Numbered from the stretch's first letter, positions 1-13,631 are shown. The stretch: 64,000 bases of DNA from Fistularia commersonii (GCA_037954325.1 JBBMNZ010000028.1:9071001-9135000); one strand, 5' to 3'. A program made the numbers and translations. The notes: generated by a model not told the origin, from the sequence alone.

Positions 1-1256
1 GGGAACCGTTGGTTGGACGAAGCTGAGACAAGGCTTGGTTGAAAGAAAAGGCCAGAAACTCATCAGCAGCCGAGAGAGACAGAAAGAAAGAGAGTTAAAA
101 AGCCTTCTAGTCTCATCACTGGTTCTCAACGACGTCTGAGAGGCTGCACTACAAACCGAGCAGATTGTGGGGCGGCGTCCTCGTATGAGGACACAAGCCC
201 ATCATACTTCTATCGCTACATTTCTCTCTCCCTGCAATGATGACTGATTCCTCAGAGTAGGTTTTTAACCTTATTTTTTTTTTAAAATGCCATGCCTCGG
301 GTAAAGGGGACGCTAATGGCTCGCTGATCTCACCCACTTGCCCGTACTTCTTGTACAAATGCGCTACGCCGCAGATCCAACACACAGGAATGAGTGTGAA
401 TGTAGCTAACAGCTAACAATCGATACGCAGCGGCGCAGTCCTCATGTACTCATGAAAATACACAAATATATCACAATAAAAGACCAGTTTGTCTAGAAAG
501 GATCTATTCATCCTCAAAACCAACCTCGTGTTGTACAGCGTCGGCAATCTATAATACATTAGTAAAACAGTTGTTATTATGATGGGACAGCAGCCCTGAG
601 CTTGAAAGAGACATTTGTGGCAACAGCTGCCGCTTTTCTTTTCTTTTTTCCGTTTATATTACTTTGCAAAATCCCAAATCTATCCGTGAGCCTGAATGTT
701 TTTTGTTTCTTTCTCATTAGCTCTTCTCAAACTGATTGAAAAAACAAATTAGCTGTAATTGAAGATGCAGGTGGCAGACAAAATAAACAAACAAACAAAA
801 ACAAATTCTGCATTTTCTTCTCCTGAACCTGCACTTCTCCTGTTTCTTCCAGAGGTTTTTGTTTTGTAACTTTCTGTAAATATACTTCTCTTCAGTGAAA
901 ATAAATAAACAAACAAAATTGAATTTCAGTAAATTTTTATATTAATACTTAACACCCTCACCCCCAAATTCATCGCCCGCGGGAACCGAATTACATGGGC
1001 TAGATTTATTGAAGGGTGTTTTTTTTTTTTAATATTTCTATATTTTTCAAACGTTTCCTTTTCTAAAATTCCCTGCAAACCATCAATAAGAAAACTCTGA
1101 CATCAACTGACAAGGTTGCACCTGGAGGTTGAAGGACAGAAAGTATTTCTTTTATTTTCTTATATTTCCTATCTAGTGTACTTAGCATTGGCCTTCAATG
1201 ATGAACTATACACATGATGTGCCACACATGACTTTGATAATGAAATAAACATTTAT

Positions 1257-1315
<59 letters not shown>

Positions 1316-1348
1316 TATGTTCACATATGTACATATATATATATATAT

Positions 1349-1381
<33 letters not shown>

Positions 1382-1817
1382 TGTGTGCGTGTATAAATCT
1401 GATCAGTTAACTAAGTAATCGATGTTGAAGCCTTAGATGGCAACATCTTCCCACAAATTATTTTTATTGTCGGAGACCCCACCCACCCCTGAGCTCCTGC
1501 AGCTCACCATCCATCCTCCAAATACTTGTGTGTTTAAAAAAAAAAAAAAAAAGAAAAGGAAAAAAAAAGGAATTCTCATGCAAACGCAGCCCCCGGGTGA
1601 CCTTGCACAGACAGGGACGCAGCTCTCCTCGTCCTCGCCTCGTGTTCTGTTCCCCTCTGATAGCAATGAGACGAGGAGGACGTGAGGAGGGCGGGGGGGG
1701 GGCTCCGAGGGAGATGCAGCCCATCACAAGTGCGTGATCTGTATTTCACGTATCTCCGCCGCGGTTTAGAATGACACAGACTGATGCCTTCTTCCAGAAA
1801 CACCCTCCCTAGGAAAC

Positions 1818-1831
1818 GTCCCTATGGTGAC
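1818..1831. promoter_or_regulatory. RFX X-box-like motif
   Basis: GTCCCTATGGTGAC resembles the RFX consensus GTNRCC-N(0-3)-RGYAAC with mismatches. It is one of several such sites in the window. Confidence 0.2.
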
Positions 1832-2512
1832 CTCCGTTTGACCTTGCCACTCGCCTCACACAGATCACAAACAAAAAGGGACGCACGTGTTTTTAATGGG
1901 GAGCCGGAGTCCCAAATCGTGTCTGCCGCACTTTGACGGGTAGCAAAAAGGGCCCGTGGATCCCTTGGAGCCAAGATGGCCGACGGACATGCATCATATG
2001 TGTGTTGGTGTATGTGTGAGTTAAACACATACTGTCGGACGCATTGCTAACTGCAGCAGATTCCACGCTTCTTCTCCTTTTTTTTTCAAGGCTGTCATGC
2101 TCTCTCAGACTCAGGCAGGTAGAGCCTTGTCCTGCCTGCCGACCGCGTCCACCTCAGATGCCTCTCTGGCTCAGCAGAAATACAACCTTAATCCTGCTCC
2201 CCCCTCCCAAAAAAAAAGTAGAAAAATAATGAAATACAAATAAATAGAAAACTCATCTCTCTCTGAAGCATCTATATATCATATATAAATGTATATAAAA
2301 AAAATATATATAGACCCCACACTGTGTGTATATAAAATATACATTTATATTGTATACAGAGATGAATGTGAGACACGCTGAATACATATTTCCTCTTCGC
2401 TGTCAGACCTGCTTGTCGGAGCCCGTTAGCTTCCCCCCCTCGCCATCCCAGAATGCTCCTTAACATCCCTCAGATTTTACTGGGGGTTCATGGACGTCTC
2501 TGTTTGTGTGTT

Positions 2513-2543
<31 letters not shown>

Positions 2544-4907
2544 CCGAGGAACAACGTTATTTAGCTGGCAAGGTCAAAAAAAAAATTGTGATTTCGGTGT
2601 TTGTGGTTTCATATCACACAAAGGAAATAGGCTGCGTCTGAGATCTAGTTGGTGTTGCACAGTTATGACAACTGAACCATCAACAGTGGGAATTCTCGAT
2701 TTTTTTTTTTTTTTTTTTATGTGTGATTTCAAAAAATGATTGTAAAAAGAAGGGGGAGGATTTGTTCAAAAATTCACTATCTAAGAAATCCCTGTTTTCC
2801 CCGTTTTCCTGTATTTAATTCCAGTCCAACACTAACGTGAGTTTCTATTGGTTCTAGTTGCACAATACAATCACTTGACACTGTGAAAGTCAAAAGGTCT
2901 GGGTCATTGCAATAACTCAATTTTTGATTCTTTTTTTTTTGCTTCAGTGTGAGTGTGACTGGATACGAAACCTGAAGTTGAACTTCTAGACCTTTTAAAG
3001 ATCTGTTGAAAGAAATAAAAAGGTTGGGAGAGTCAAAAAATGATCTTGTACCAATGGGCTGGTAGGGATGGTTAGTGGGTGAAACCAGGCTGAGTTCATG
3101 GGTGGGCCGGTAGTTCATTAGCATCGCCAGTATCTTTTTGGTATCTTTTGGGCCTCCCTTTGCTTCGTTGGTGACAAGACCTCTAGCCACAGCACCACAA
3201 GGTATTTATTTAAAAGAATGTGCAGCCCCAGGTCAAACACTATGTATCTTAGCATATGTCTGATGAATTTCACTGTAATAAGGCACTGGTGCCCAAGCCA
3301 CACTTTGTTTCCTAAACAGTGCAATAGATGAGATTTTCAATCTGTAGCTTTTCTCCAGACAAACAAAAATCACTGTAATTGTGAATTTTCACCTGTTACA
3401 AATGCCACATGCTAGTTTCATGCTGCTAATAGCTCGGATGCCTCGGGAAACCCTCAGTAGGACTCCCTTTCAGAACTGATTTTCTCAATGAAGTGCACCG
3501 AAATGAAGTGCTGCTAATGTTTTTGGCAGATAAGCCCCCGCCCACAAACACACACACATACACACACACATTGACGCACACACAATCAGCTTTTTTTTCT
3601 TTCTTTTAATTAGCCGCAGAGGCCGTGTTTGTAAATGAGACCAGCAGAAAATCAGGGGAGCCAGTCAAGCTGAACTGTCTGAGCTGAAAAACGGCCATTT
3701 CCCGTCACTGGCCAATTGATCTTTCTTTTTTTTTTTTTAAAAAAAAAAAAAAAGGCATGAAGATTTATTCTTTTTTAATATGAATTATAGCTGAGCTCTC
3801 TTGCTAATGGTGTAACAGGCAGTTACACCAAATTGCAGCGCCCCGTGTAAAACAACTTGCACATTCTGACTGACCCTGGCAACGTGCTGATTTCCCCCCA
3901 TCTGACATCCCGCCGAGGTGCCAATCCTGGAAATCCCCCCACTCCCCCACCCCTTACAACCAGAGTCTGCCAGAGAGAGAGAGAGAGAGAGAGAGAGGTT
4001 CACGCTTGGTGACACACTGACAGCCCTTTACAGTAAAGGGCTTCTTCAGACCCATTGCTGTTTATCCCGCTGTCGCTCTGCAGGAGGCGGAGCCTGCAGG
4101 TGCGTCACAAAGTAATGCGGCTTACAAGGGACAACGATTTGGGGAAACACTTGCGTGGGCGTCTAATGGGATCCCGATGAAGATGCATCTGACTTTCACA
4201 TCCATTTTTCAAACGCCAGAGTTTTTTCTTCCTTTTTTAATTCCTGAGCAACTCCTTGGAGAAAAACGGCCACCGGTTCAATATGCAGACGAAGGGACGA
4301 CAGTTACATGTGAAGGGCGGTGAGGCGGCCGGCTCTGGGGCTCATGCAACCCGTGAGGCCGGGAAGTAAAGGGGGGGACAAGAGTCCATTTATATTCTCA
4401 GTCTTCTGGGAGAAAAAAGAAAATCGGTAAACAGTCTGTTCTGCACGGCTGAAGGCGGGGCGTGCGGCTGACCGGCGCCACCCGGCGACGGTACAATGAT
4501 TTTCAGGGTCAGAGTGGTTGAGATGAGGCCCGCTGAGGGTCTTTAAGGGAGGGGCTCCAATTAGAGCCGGAGCGAGATCAGGGGTTGGGAGAGGGCATTC
4601 GGCCCTGAGCCGCATGGTTATAGCACAGAGGGTAACTCTGGGAATGAGGGGGATCTCAAAGCTTAAGTGAAATGGTGTTTCTGGAAAAGCCACGGCTCAC
4701 TGAGGACAATTATTTTGAGAATTCCATTTTAACAAGGATGTGTGATTGTTTTTCATGTCGGCATCTGAAGGCGGGCTTTTCAGGAGCCGTGTTCTGGAAT
4801 CTGCTCACCTGAAGCCCCGAATGGGCTGTCGTTTCCAGAAATTTCAAGACCTTCAGCGACTCAGAGGAGTCCCTGAACGCATCCTTAATCCTGAGGTCTT
4901 ATTTCTC

Positions 4908-5197
4908 CATTCATTCATCATCCAAACCGCTTGTCCTTCGGACAAGGTCAAGAGGGTCCGCAGCCAATCGCAGCCGTCATTGAGTTGAGAGGCGGGGCTT
5001 AACCTGGAAGGGTCAGCTGTCAGTCACATAGCGACATCCAGCACTTTAGACTCTCATTCAAACCAACGGAGAATTTATTGACCCGTTGACTAGTTTTGGT
5101 CCGTGGGATGAAGATGAGAACCTTTGAAACCCATGCAGGAGGGCATTGAGAGAACACTGGGAGAGGAACCCGGAAAGAGCACAGAGAGAACATCACA
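4908..5197 (+). repeat. Dispersed teleost repeat copy
   Basis: Plus orientation: CATTCATTCATCATCCAAAC then CGCTTGTCC, CAGCCAATCGCAGCCGTCAT, TTGAGAGGCGGGGCTTAACC and GGGTCAGCTGTCAGTCACAT. A decayed right half follows with GAGAGAACACTGGGAGAGGA and ACCCGG. Confidence 0.65.
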
Positions 5198-5899
5198 AAT
5201 CAAAGAGACTCCCTTCTTTCTATGAGCGCTAACTGCTGCAAGCCACAGTGGCCGATCAAGATTTGAGTTTCCAACAATTAAACCAAAGCCGTCACAGCCA
5301 TCGCACATCAAAACCGAGCGCTTCCTGTCTCAGCCGTTTCCCGTTGAGCACAGCGTGCGCAGAAGGGATGCAGCTGGAGCGCGAGCCACGACAACACGCC
5401 GCCATTCCGTTGTAACCACCGGCAAGTATCCCAGTAAATGGGATCGGACATAAAATCGAGGCTTTAACCAGTCGGTTCCCCCGTGTTTCGTCTGCTCGGC
5501 GCCTCTCGCAGAGGGTGTGTGACCTGATGAGTTTAATATGTGCTGGAGGGAAACTGCAACATGCATGTACTGCCCGAAGCAAAACGAAAAAAAGCTAATT
5601 AATACAAGCGGCCTGCAGAGATTAAACCCGATAGACGCAAATGTGATGGGATACTCCGGGAGCCATTGATCTGCACACCTTGCGTGCTGCCCAGGTCCCG
5701 CCTCCTGTTGACAACAATAATGGTCAACAGCGGTTTGCGTCTTCGACCGATAGAGGTGTACAAGGATCTGAGAGGGACAAAATGGCCGATGGTAATCAAT
5801 CATCAAAATTATCATTCCGGGCTCCCTGGGGTCCAAACTCGCCATCAAAATCGTCAGGAACTTTCTTTCGTGTTCTCCGCACAAACTTCTGGGTCGTCT

Positions 5900-5995
5900 G
5901 TGATCCATGCAAATCAGCCGCATCCCGGAGGTTTTATATGCAGGTGGCGCCTCCAGGCGTCCCAGACGGAGCCTCGGCGCAGTCACGTGACGCCG
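5900..5995 (+). promoter_or_regulatory. Promoter-like cluster: octamer, TATA-like box, palindromic E-box
   Basis: A perfect octamer ATGCAAAT (5907-5914) is followed about 20 bases later by TTTTATATG, then by GTCACGTGAC at 5982-5991, a palindromic USF/MITF-type E-box, all in CpG-containing sequence. The order resembles a compact promoter or enhancer, but no transcript or first exon can be tied to it. Confidence 0.2.
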
Positions 5996-6160
5996 CTGTG
6001 TTCGCCATACTAATGCAGATGGTTCTGGAACGCGTCTGACCCGACTCCTTCAGCCAACTTTGTGATTAGAGCTGCTCGCTTTAGCGGTGGAGGCAAGAGT
6101 CATTGCAAGTGATCTTAAACAGAAGATTTCCTAAATCTGTAGAGCTCAATAGGAACACAA

Positions 6161-6174
6161 AGGTCATGTGACCT
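6161..6174. promoter_or_regulatory. Palindromic AGGTCA half-sites (inverted, 2-base spacer)
   Basis: AGGTCATGTGACCT is a perfect palindrome made of two nuclear-receptor-type half-sites. A single such site occurs by chance at modest frequency, so function is only a possibility. Confidence 0.15.
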
Positions 6175-6834
6175 GAATGGCTATGAAAGGATCGAGGTGA
6201 TTTTGGTTAAACAGGCAATAAGAGGCTCTAAGCTGTTTGTGCAACAAGTTTTCTCCAATATGGCGGCTTGGTATTGCCCCTATGTCTCCGAGTACCAACG
6301 GCATTTTTTGACTCCCAAGCCATAACTCTATTGTTTAAAGCTTTTGCCTTTGGTTATTTTTTCTCAACATCCTGACAACAGTTGCTAAATGAGGCATTCT
6401 GGATTTAAGTAAACGAGGCTGATAGGATTACAAAAGCCTGTCCAAATGATTGCGCGATGATTGCAGACCAGACGCCGGCTCTCAGGAAAAGAAATACATC
6501 GGTGTTCCATCTGTGGGAATTGCAGATAATCTGTTGAACAGGTGGACTGATTTTGGTTTTGATTTTGACGGGAGACAATTTGACTCCATTTCTATCAAGC
6601 TGCTTTATCTATTATGCTATTGTTGGCAACGTTAGCAGTGTCTTCTTTGCCTTCATAAATCTATGTGTGTGTCTGTGTGAATGTCTGAATATTTGTGTTT
6701 GATTACTGGCTTCATGTCAAATATAGCCGTGTCTATCAATGAAAATTTGCATGTTAGTGAAGAGCTAACATGAACTAGCTATAATTCTAACCCACTAGCT
6801 GTTGGTCATACACAAGTCCCTTGTAATATATATA

Positions 6835-7193
6835 TACTGCTCAAAAAAATGAAGGGAACACTTGAACAACACAATGTAACTCCAAGTCAATCACACTTCT
6901 GTGAAATCATAGTGTCCACTCAGGAAGCAACACAGATTCATTCTGACTTATTTTAAGGACATTACATCAAAGTTGGATCAGCCTGGAGTGTGTTTTTACA
7001 CTTTAATTTTGAGTGTGATTCCTAATCCAGACCTCCATGGGTTGATACAATTGATTTCCACTGATCATTTTTGTGTGATTTTGTTGTCAGCACATTCAAC
7101 TGTGTAAAGAGCAAAGTATTTCATAAGAATATTTCATTCATTTAGATCTAGGATGTGTTTTTTAAGTGTTCCCTTTATTTTTTTGAGCAGTGT
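6835..7193. mobile_element. Non-autonomous Tc1/mariner-type MITE, internally deleted
   Basis: The ends are near-perfect inverted repeats. The left reads ACTGCTCAAAAAAATGAAGG and the right, reverse-complemented, gives ACTGCTCAAAAAAATAAAGG; both continue into GAACACTT and are flanked by TA. I recognise the interior as the two ends of a teleost Tc1-like element. About 110 bases of left end (through AGGAAGCAACAC) are joined near 6935 to about 250 bases of right end (TGACTTATTTTAAGGACATT onward), so the whole transposase gene is missing. The copy is only lightly diverged and is probably younger than the other repeats here. Confidence 0.88.
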
Positions 7194-10100
7194 ATATATA
7201 TAGTAGGAGTCTATAACTCCAAAAGTCTACTGCACAACTCTAGTATTTTATATATCACCAATCTATCTATCTATCATAATCATTCTAGAAATAGCTATTG
7301 CCATTAACCATTCATCCATCCATCTATTTATTTATGATCTATTTCTACTCTCGCCCTTGTTCCCACCCTCTCTCTCTCTCTACACACACACACACACACA
7401 CACACAATTTTATTACAGTAGTTTTAGACACACAGCTTTGTCTATCTGTTTATATACAGTATATCCACAGTATGTATAAATAGGATGAGACACACACGTG
7501 CATGGACATTTACACATATTAGTGACGCACAGCCACAGGTGCCTGCTCATGTGGAGGCCTTTGAGTTTGTGGATCTTGGATGAGACCCCACCCTTTCCAC
7601 ATGTGCATCTCCTCCTCCTCCTTTTCGTCTTCTTCTGGCAGTGGCTGCAGATAGCAACCCCCCCTTTCCTTATTTGATTTTCACTCCTTGTCCTCTCCGA
7701 CCAGGGACAGATGCGGCGCTAGGCTGCGGGCTGCACTCGTAATCAGAGGCAGAAAAAGAGAGAAACAGAAAGAAGAAACGGGATCAGTGTTGTCAGTTTG
7801 TTTGACTGATGGTATGAACAAAATAAAAGGGATGACACAAGCTAAAGTTCCAAACAAACATTCCAAACAAACACTGACTGTTTTCCGTGGCGAAGCCGGC
7901 TGATGTTTTTATCTTCGCCTGGCAGCTGCCCATCGCCGACAACAGGCTGAATTTGAAACAGCTATTTTTTTTTTTTTTTTTTTCAGAAAACACCAATCGT
8001 TTCATTTCACGAAAATTAGGATCGCTGTGCGGCGGCGAGCACAATATTCACGCCGCCGGAGAGCGACTCCCTGGGAAAAAAAAAGGCCCGGGGGCTCGAT
8101 AGCTTTCACACGGATTCTATCAAAATCTCTCAATGTTTCTCCTTTTTTCTTTTAATTGAGCCCTCGCAGCCACTCAGAAGCAGCGGTTCTTCCGCTTTCA
8201 CCCTTTGCCAATGGCTTCGGGCACATTACTGCCCCCAAGTGGTCGGATCGCTCCTGGACGTAACGTTCACTTATTATCAATTGATGTATGTGTGTGTTTA
8301 TTAATGAATATTGTGATATACACCAGCTGCCCGCTCGCTTGCTTTTTTCTCAAGCTACAAACGACATGACATCCAGACCAGGGGAGGAGACCGCTAACCC
8401 CCCCCACGCCCCCTTCGGCTCCCCTCAGGGCTGGACCGCATTCAGCGCACGTCCCTCTCAGCTCCAGGCCCAAACGTCCTCCGGTTCCACCGCAGCTTTA
8501 ACCAGACAGGTGTGAACACCGCAGCTTTAATCAGCTCTGCCCCATCAGTCTCTGCTCCCTGGGGTGAGACCACGGGGAGAAACCATCAACCCCTCCCCCC
8601 GTCGCCCCGACAACCCCCCACCCCGCCCCATCCATTCTCGCACTAGCAACTTGTCGATATCTTATAATATAAAAATTTGATAGCCAATTCTGGGCACGGC
8701 TTCGGCGGGAGCATGCGGAATGAGCCGAGGTCTGCCGGTGGGGTGGGGTGGGGTGAGCGTACCTGTCCGGAGTGAGCCGGCGAGAGTGGACTGCGGAGAG
8801 AAAGGATGGATGTGAAAAGAGTTTAAAGAAGAGATAGAATAGCGGGGATGAGTCGGTCCGCCCACTGCAGAGCCGAGCTCTATTGACCCCCGAGAAGCCA
8901 GAGTACATTATTCATTAAGAGTCAAACGGCTTGTTTCTGTTGAAATTACCTTTCCTACCCGTCCTCCTTCCCCCCCTCCCCTCTTGCTCCCTTTTCCCCT
9001 CCCCGTTGTGGTGATACACCAGCCGGAAGAATAATTAGCTATAAGGTTGCAACCGTTTTTCAGACTTTTTAATCACGTAACAGAAGAATCTCCTGCAGCG
9101 AGCACATTAGAATCGCAGACGGAAGGGTGGGGGACGGAGATTGGAGGGGGGGGTAAAGAGGGGAATTAAAAAAATGAAGAAAAAAAAGCCAGGCACCGGC
9201 AAACACTTAAGAAAATATATCAGTTTAAATCAAGAATTGACGCTGCGAAGGCGACTGAGGATTGGGCGCAGCGGCCGCCGGAAGTCCAACCTGCCTTCGG
9301 ATTCAGTGAAATCTCTAAATATCAGTATTTTTATTCAAAGAGTGAATGAGCACATTTTAAGAATACGCAGGTATTAAACTGAATCTGTCTGAATCTATCT
9401 AAGGATCTGTCCGTCTACCTATCTCTGTCTGTAATTTCAGATATAGCTGTACCCATGTCTATCTGTTTATCTCCAATATACACTGTATTTACACAAATAG
9501 ACACCCCCTTATCGCAAATATCCTCTGACTATTCTGGCAGATTTTAGCCAGATCAATCATTCAAACTATTACTGCTTCAAATAAGCATAGGGATTCATGA
9601 TATTGAAAAATGTCAAAGTTAATTAAGTGCAATCTTGCTAATCTGAGATCTGTGTGAGGGGGACAAAAGTATTTGTTTTACCTGTAGATTTAAAATGTCG
9701 AGGCTAGCTGAGCTCCGACTCCGCGGTTGCTCTGTGGGCTTTCACGGAGACGCAGTTCTCGTTCATCCCCCTCGGAATGCCGTCGAACGTATTTGCCTTT
9801 AACGCCGTCCGACGAGCTGAGACGGGCGAGTTCCTACGATGCACAAAGTATTGGGAAAAACATAAGTCATGAGTTACCGATGGTACGAAAGCTAGCATCC
9901 TGCAGGACGTGTACTGTAAATACATCGGACGGCTGTTGAAGTACTTTTGCATCTTCTGCAGTTTTACGAACCAACAACAGGCCGGTGTGCAAACTCAGTG
10001 GGGGTTTTATTTTAGCGCCCCTGCGGTCGATTCCTCGGCTCTCACCGCCGGTTTGGAGGAGTTATGGCTCCGATTTCAGTTGAAGTGGCTCCCTGATCTC

Positions 10101-12554
10101 TTCGCTGTTTTACGGCGGGAGTGTGCTTCTGTCGCCGCGGGAAACGGAGGTTGAAACGGTGTACCAGTCACCGTAACAGGCTGATTATCGCCCGCGGAGG
10201 TGGCAGGCTGGCAAGGATTGCTTCCCTCCCCGCTGGGAAGGAGGCCCGGGGGTCTGAGCTCACCGAAGCTGAATGACTCACAATTACCGTGGCCGCAGAG
10301 CCCCCGACACCCCCAATCCCCACCAGTTCCCTCCGGCCACCTCGCTGACTCACTTAGTGCGCAAGACAAATGACGGAATCAGCCCCGAACTCCGCCCCGA
10401 CGCTGAGTCCTGATTGCCCGTCGCCAACGGTTTGGCTCTTCCTGTACTTACAGCAGAGATAAATCTGCCCCGGCCCCCACGAGCAGACGTGGATAAACGG
10501 GATAAAAAAAAACATTTTCTCCCGCGGAAGAAATTATTTCATTTGACCATCTCATTCATGCTAAAATGCTAACAAATATCGACAGATATCCAATCTCCGA
10601 ATCCCACTCAGGCATGGCGATTTTGGTAGCAATCGGAGGCTAAAGGTAAATGTTGGACCAAGGTACCGGAAACGGATTTTACCCACCCATCTCTGAGCCG
10701 TGTTGGTTCGACATCATCCCCCCACCTTTATGATGAAGCTCGCTGATGCATTTCCACCCCCTTGCCCTCCCCCAACCATGACGTACATTGTCATGTTTTG
10801 GCCAATTCATAGCATTCATAGCATTCAAGCTACAATTCCTAACAACACCCCCTTTTCTTCACTAAGAAAAAAAAAAACGTTGTCTCTCCCGGCGGCTGAG
10901 CGAGGAGACGGGCCTTTCTGTAAGACGCAGGCAATAACGAGGCGAGGGCCCATTGCGGGCGGCACCCGTGGTTAGTCTGTTTCCAAAACAACGCCAGGAC
11001 ATGCATGCTGAAAGGCGAAACTGGCCGTTAAGGGGGGAAGCAGTGCATTAATCTTTCGACGCGGGCGAAAACAGCAGCGAGCTCTGGGGGAACCCGACCG
11101 AAACCTGCTTACAGTGCAGGTTAGCGCGGCTGCTAGTGCGGAAATCTTCCGGCACGTGAACTCGACGAGGTTAAAAAACGTTGTGCCGGTCTTTTCGGTG
11201 TGTCTGTGACATTTCGCATGATCCTACGTCACACCAAGGGAAATAATCTACTTCTTTTATAATCCTCAAGCTAATGAAACCCTGTTCTTCAGAGGTGTGT
11301 GTTCCTTTTTTTACCGCTGTAATTACAGTTTTGTCTTCCGTCACTGCCACGTGAAACATTTGTCTCAGACAACGATGCGGCGCACAGTATCTGACACCTC
11401 CAGCGGCGCCAGACACTTAAATCTTCCGCTCAACAATAGCACAATGGCTCGCTTCATCTCCCCCCCTGCTCGGGCCTCGCTAATGAAGACTGCGCTGGAG
11501 GAGGAAGAGGAGGAGGAGGAGGGGGGGTGGGGTGGAACGCTCGCTGTGTAAGCTGCATTTAAAAAAAGAAGATAAAGAAAAGTAGACTGCAAAATGTTCC
11601 GACTTCGATAGGAGATATTTTCAGGGAGGGGGGGGGGGCTTCGACCGGGAGAGATTCTAGCCGGATGTAGAAATTCAGCAGAGTTGATTATGAGTTGTTT
11701 TTTTTTTTTTTTTCTGGTGTCATGGTGACGGAGAGCGAGCCTATTTGTCAAGGACCCCAGGAGGGAGCCCTGCGGGACACCGCGGGCATCCTGACCATTT
11801 TCCCCTGCCAGAGGAGAAATCGGACTTCATACATAAACCCCTCCAGCAGAGGGGTAGATTTGACCCCCCACCCACACAAAGACATATATTTTTGAAAAGA
11901 TGAAAATCAAACCCCTCCTCCGGTAGTTTCTTTAATATTAATGATTCCGATTCTCCCGAGGAGGCAGCGATCGAAAAGGTTAGAGCGCCTTGTTGGCCCG
12001 TCCGTCGGAGAGGCCGGAGGAATCCGTATGGCCTGAGACCCCCTTGCCCTCTAAGAATAAGTCCAGATTAAGAAAAAAAAAAAAAAAAAAAAAAGGGGGA
12101 GTTCTCTCATCTGTGTCCAAACCGGCAACACAACCAGCGGGGATCCTCGCCGCGCAGCGGTTTAAATGCGAAACGCGTTGTTATCGAAGGAAATACGTGT
12201 TTTCGAAGGAGGCAGGAAATCAATACCGCTGACGGACTGCGGTGCCAAGCGAACAAATCCGAGCGAGTGAGCGAGCTTGAATAACCTGCATAAAAAGGAC
12301 TGGAAATGAGTCAGACTTAATAATCCTGACTAAGCCTGTGTAAGCAAGACCAGGCTGTCAAGACAGTGGATGGATCAGAGCGTAGACCCGGGTATATGCA
12401 TTATGCATCGCTGTAAAATCTCGGGGCACAGTATGCACACACACATACACACACACACACATATACACACAACCACATACACAAACATACTCCAACACTA
12501 TTTGTATTTGCCTCGCTCAACATTCACAAAGAGAAAGAGAGAGTGTGTGTAACT

Positions 12555-12592
<38 letters not shown>

Positions 12593-13582
12593 TCAAATGC
12601 AGAACCCAAGGGGTATAATCACGCCGGATGCTTCCATGCTACATTAGACAGAAGCTACCTGTTAATAGATCATTATCATTGAATTATTACCCATTATGTT
12701 GCTGCGGCGTTCACACGCTCGTCACAAAGTTACTGCTGAGCACAGCAGTAACTGATCAACCCCCTCCACGTACACACACACACACACACACACACATTCA
12801 CACGCACACACATATCTACCCAATCTTTTGCATCTGACATCCCTGTGTGTGTGTGCTGATACGGATCTTTTTTCCACTTTAATTAAAACACTGAAAGTCT
12901 TAATTGGACATTTCACTTTATTCTCCTGCCCCGGTGCTTGCCCACCTCCTCTTCCTCGAACACTTTGATCCTCCGACTAAATATTTTGAGGCTGTAACAC
13001 CCCCCCACACACACACACACACACCCCCCGACCCGAACCCCCTCTCCACTGGAAAATCCAGGGTGCCTAAGAAGCAAAAAAAGAAAAGTAAAAACGGGAA
13101 ACAAAGCTTCCGTCTACTTTTCCTCCTCGCATTTGTTTTTGTTTTTCAGACAATAACGCCGAGATGAATATGACGTTCGAACCTGCGTGTTCCCGCTTCC
13201 GGATTTGATTGATCACCTAGCCGTATGTGCGCGGGATGGTTGTAGTAGTAGAAGTGGTGGGGGTCGGGGGGTCGGGGTGGCGGGGTTCAATATTAAAGCA
13301 CCTTGGGTTTTTCGGAAAATGGAGTGCGTTTCTTTATAACCGGCGGCGCTTTTATTGTTTTGAAAGAAAATATCAATTAAGCCTCTTCAGACCCCAAGAT
13401 CCCCACGGACTCAGCCAAGATGAAGAGAAATGTGTGTGAGTCTGTGTGTGTATAATATATATATATAATTCACAGTACATTGATAAAATGTCACGGCAAC
13501 AAGCATGAAAGGTATGGACGCTAAATTAAGTATTGATTAACTCTCTAATTTGTTTTCAGCCAGCGTTCCTCTCTACCTGGCC
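7194..13582. other. Noncoding sequence immediately upstream of the neurexophilin exon
   Basis: No supportable gene, and no signal-peptide exon matching the neurexophilin start was recognised. It holds (CA)n/(TG)n tracts near 7382-7406, 12436-12480, 12555-12590, 12771-12820 and 13000-13024, poly-T or poly-A runs near 7965, 11698 and 12074, and GC-rich segments near 8.4-8.9 and 9.7-11.2 kb. If the gene has the usual neurexophilin layout, this is intron. Confidence 0.65.
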
Positions 13583-13631
13583 TCTCCTCCGTCTTCTTTT
13601 TCTCACGGCTCTCCCCCCTCCTCCGTGCAGG
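13583..13631 (+). other. Probable splice acceptor of the neurexophilin terminal exon
   Basis: About 45 bases rich in C and T end in GTGCAG followed by G at 13631. This places the exon start at VALGKEDD, in phase 0, and gives a pro-region of about 91 residues before the RR of the processing site, close to that of NXPH1. An alternative acceptor, TTTTCAG at 13553-13559, would add a phase-1 segment reading SVPLYLASPPSS. The frame is open back to a TTG at 13550, so openness alone does not decide between them. The longer pyrimidine tract favours 13630/13631. Confidence 0.65.

Larger units (their letters stand above)
1..6834. other. Noncoding sequence upstream of neurexophilin (intron or intergenic)
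   Basis: No supportable gene. It contains an (AC)n-(AT)n compound tract at about 1257-1384, a (TG)n tract at about 2505-2532, a (GA)n tract at about 3972-3998, a T/A tract near 3726-3754, one copy of an old dispersed repeat (4908-5197) and an octamer/E-box cluster (5900-5995). YY1-like ATGGCCG sites occur near 1975 and 5784, and an ATGGCGG site near 6260. The open frames here are short, unlike known families, and mostly run through low-complexity sequence. Confidence 0.7.

Noticed and set aside
2777..3190. 137-residue minus-strand open frame
   Set aside because: Not low-complexity, but it matches no family I recognise, lacks splice or promoter context and has AT-rich noncoding-like codon use.
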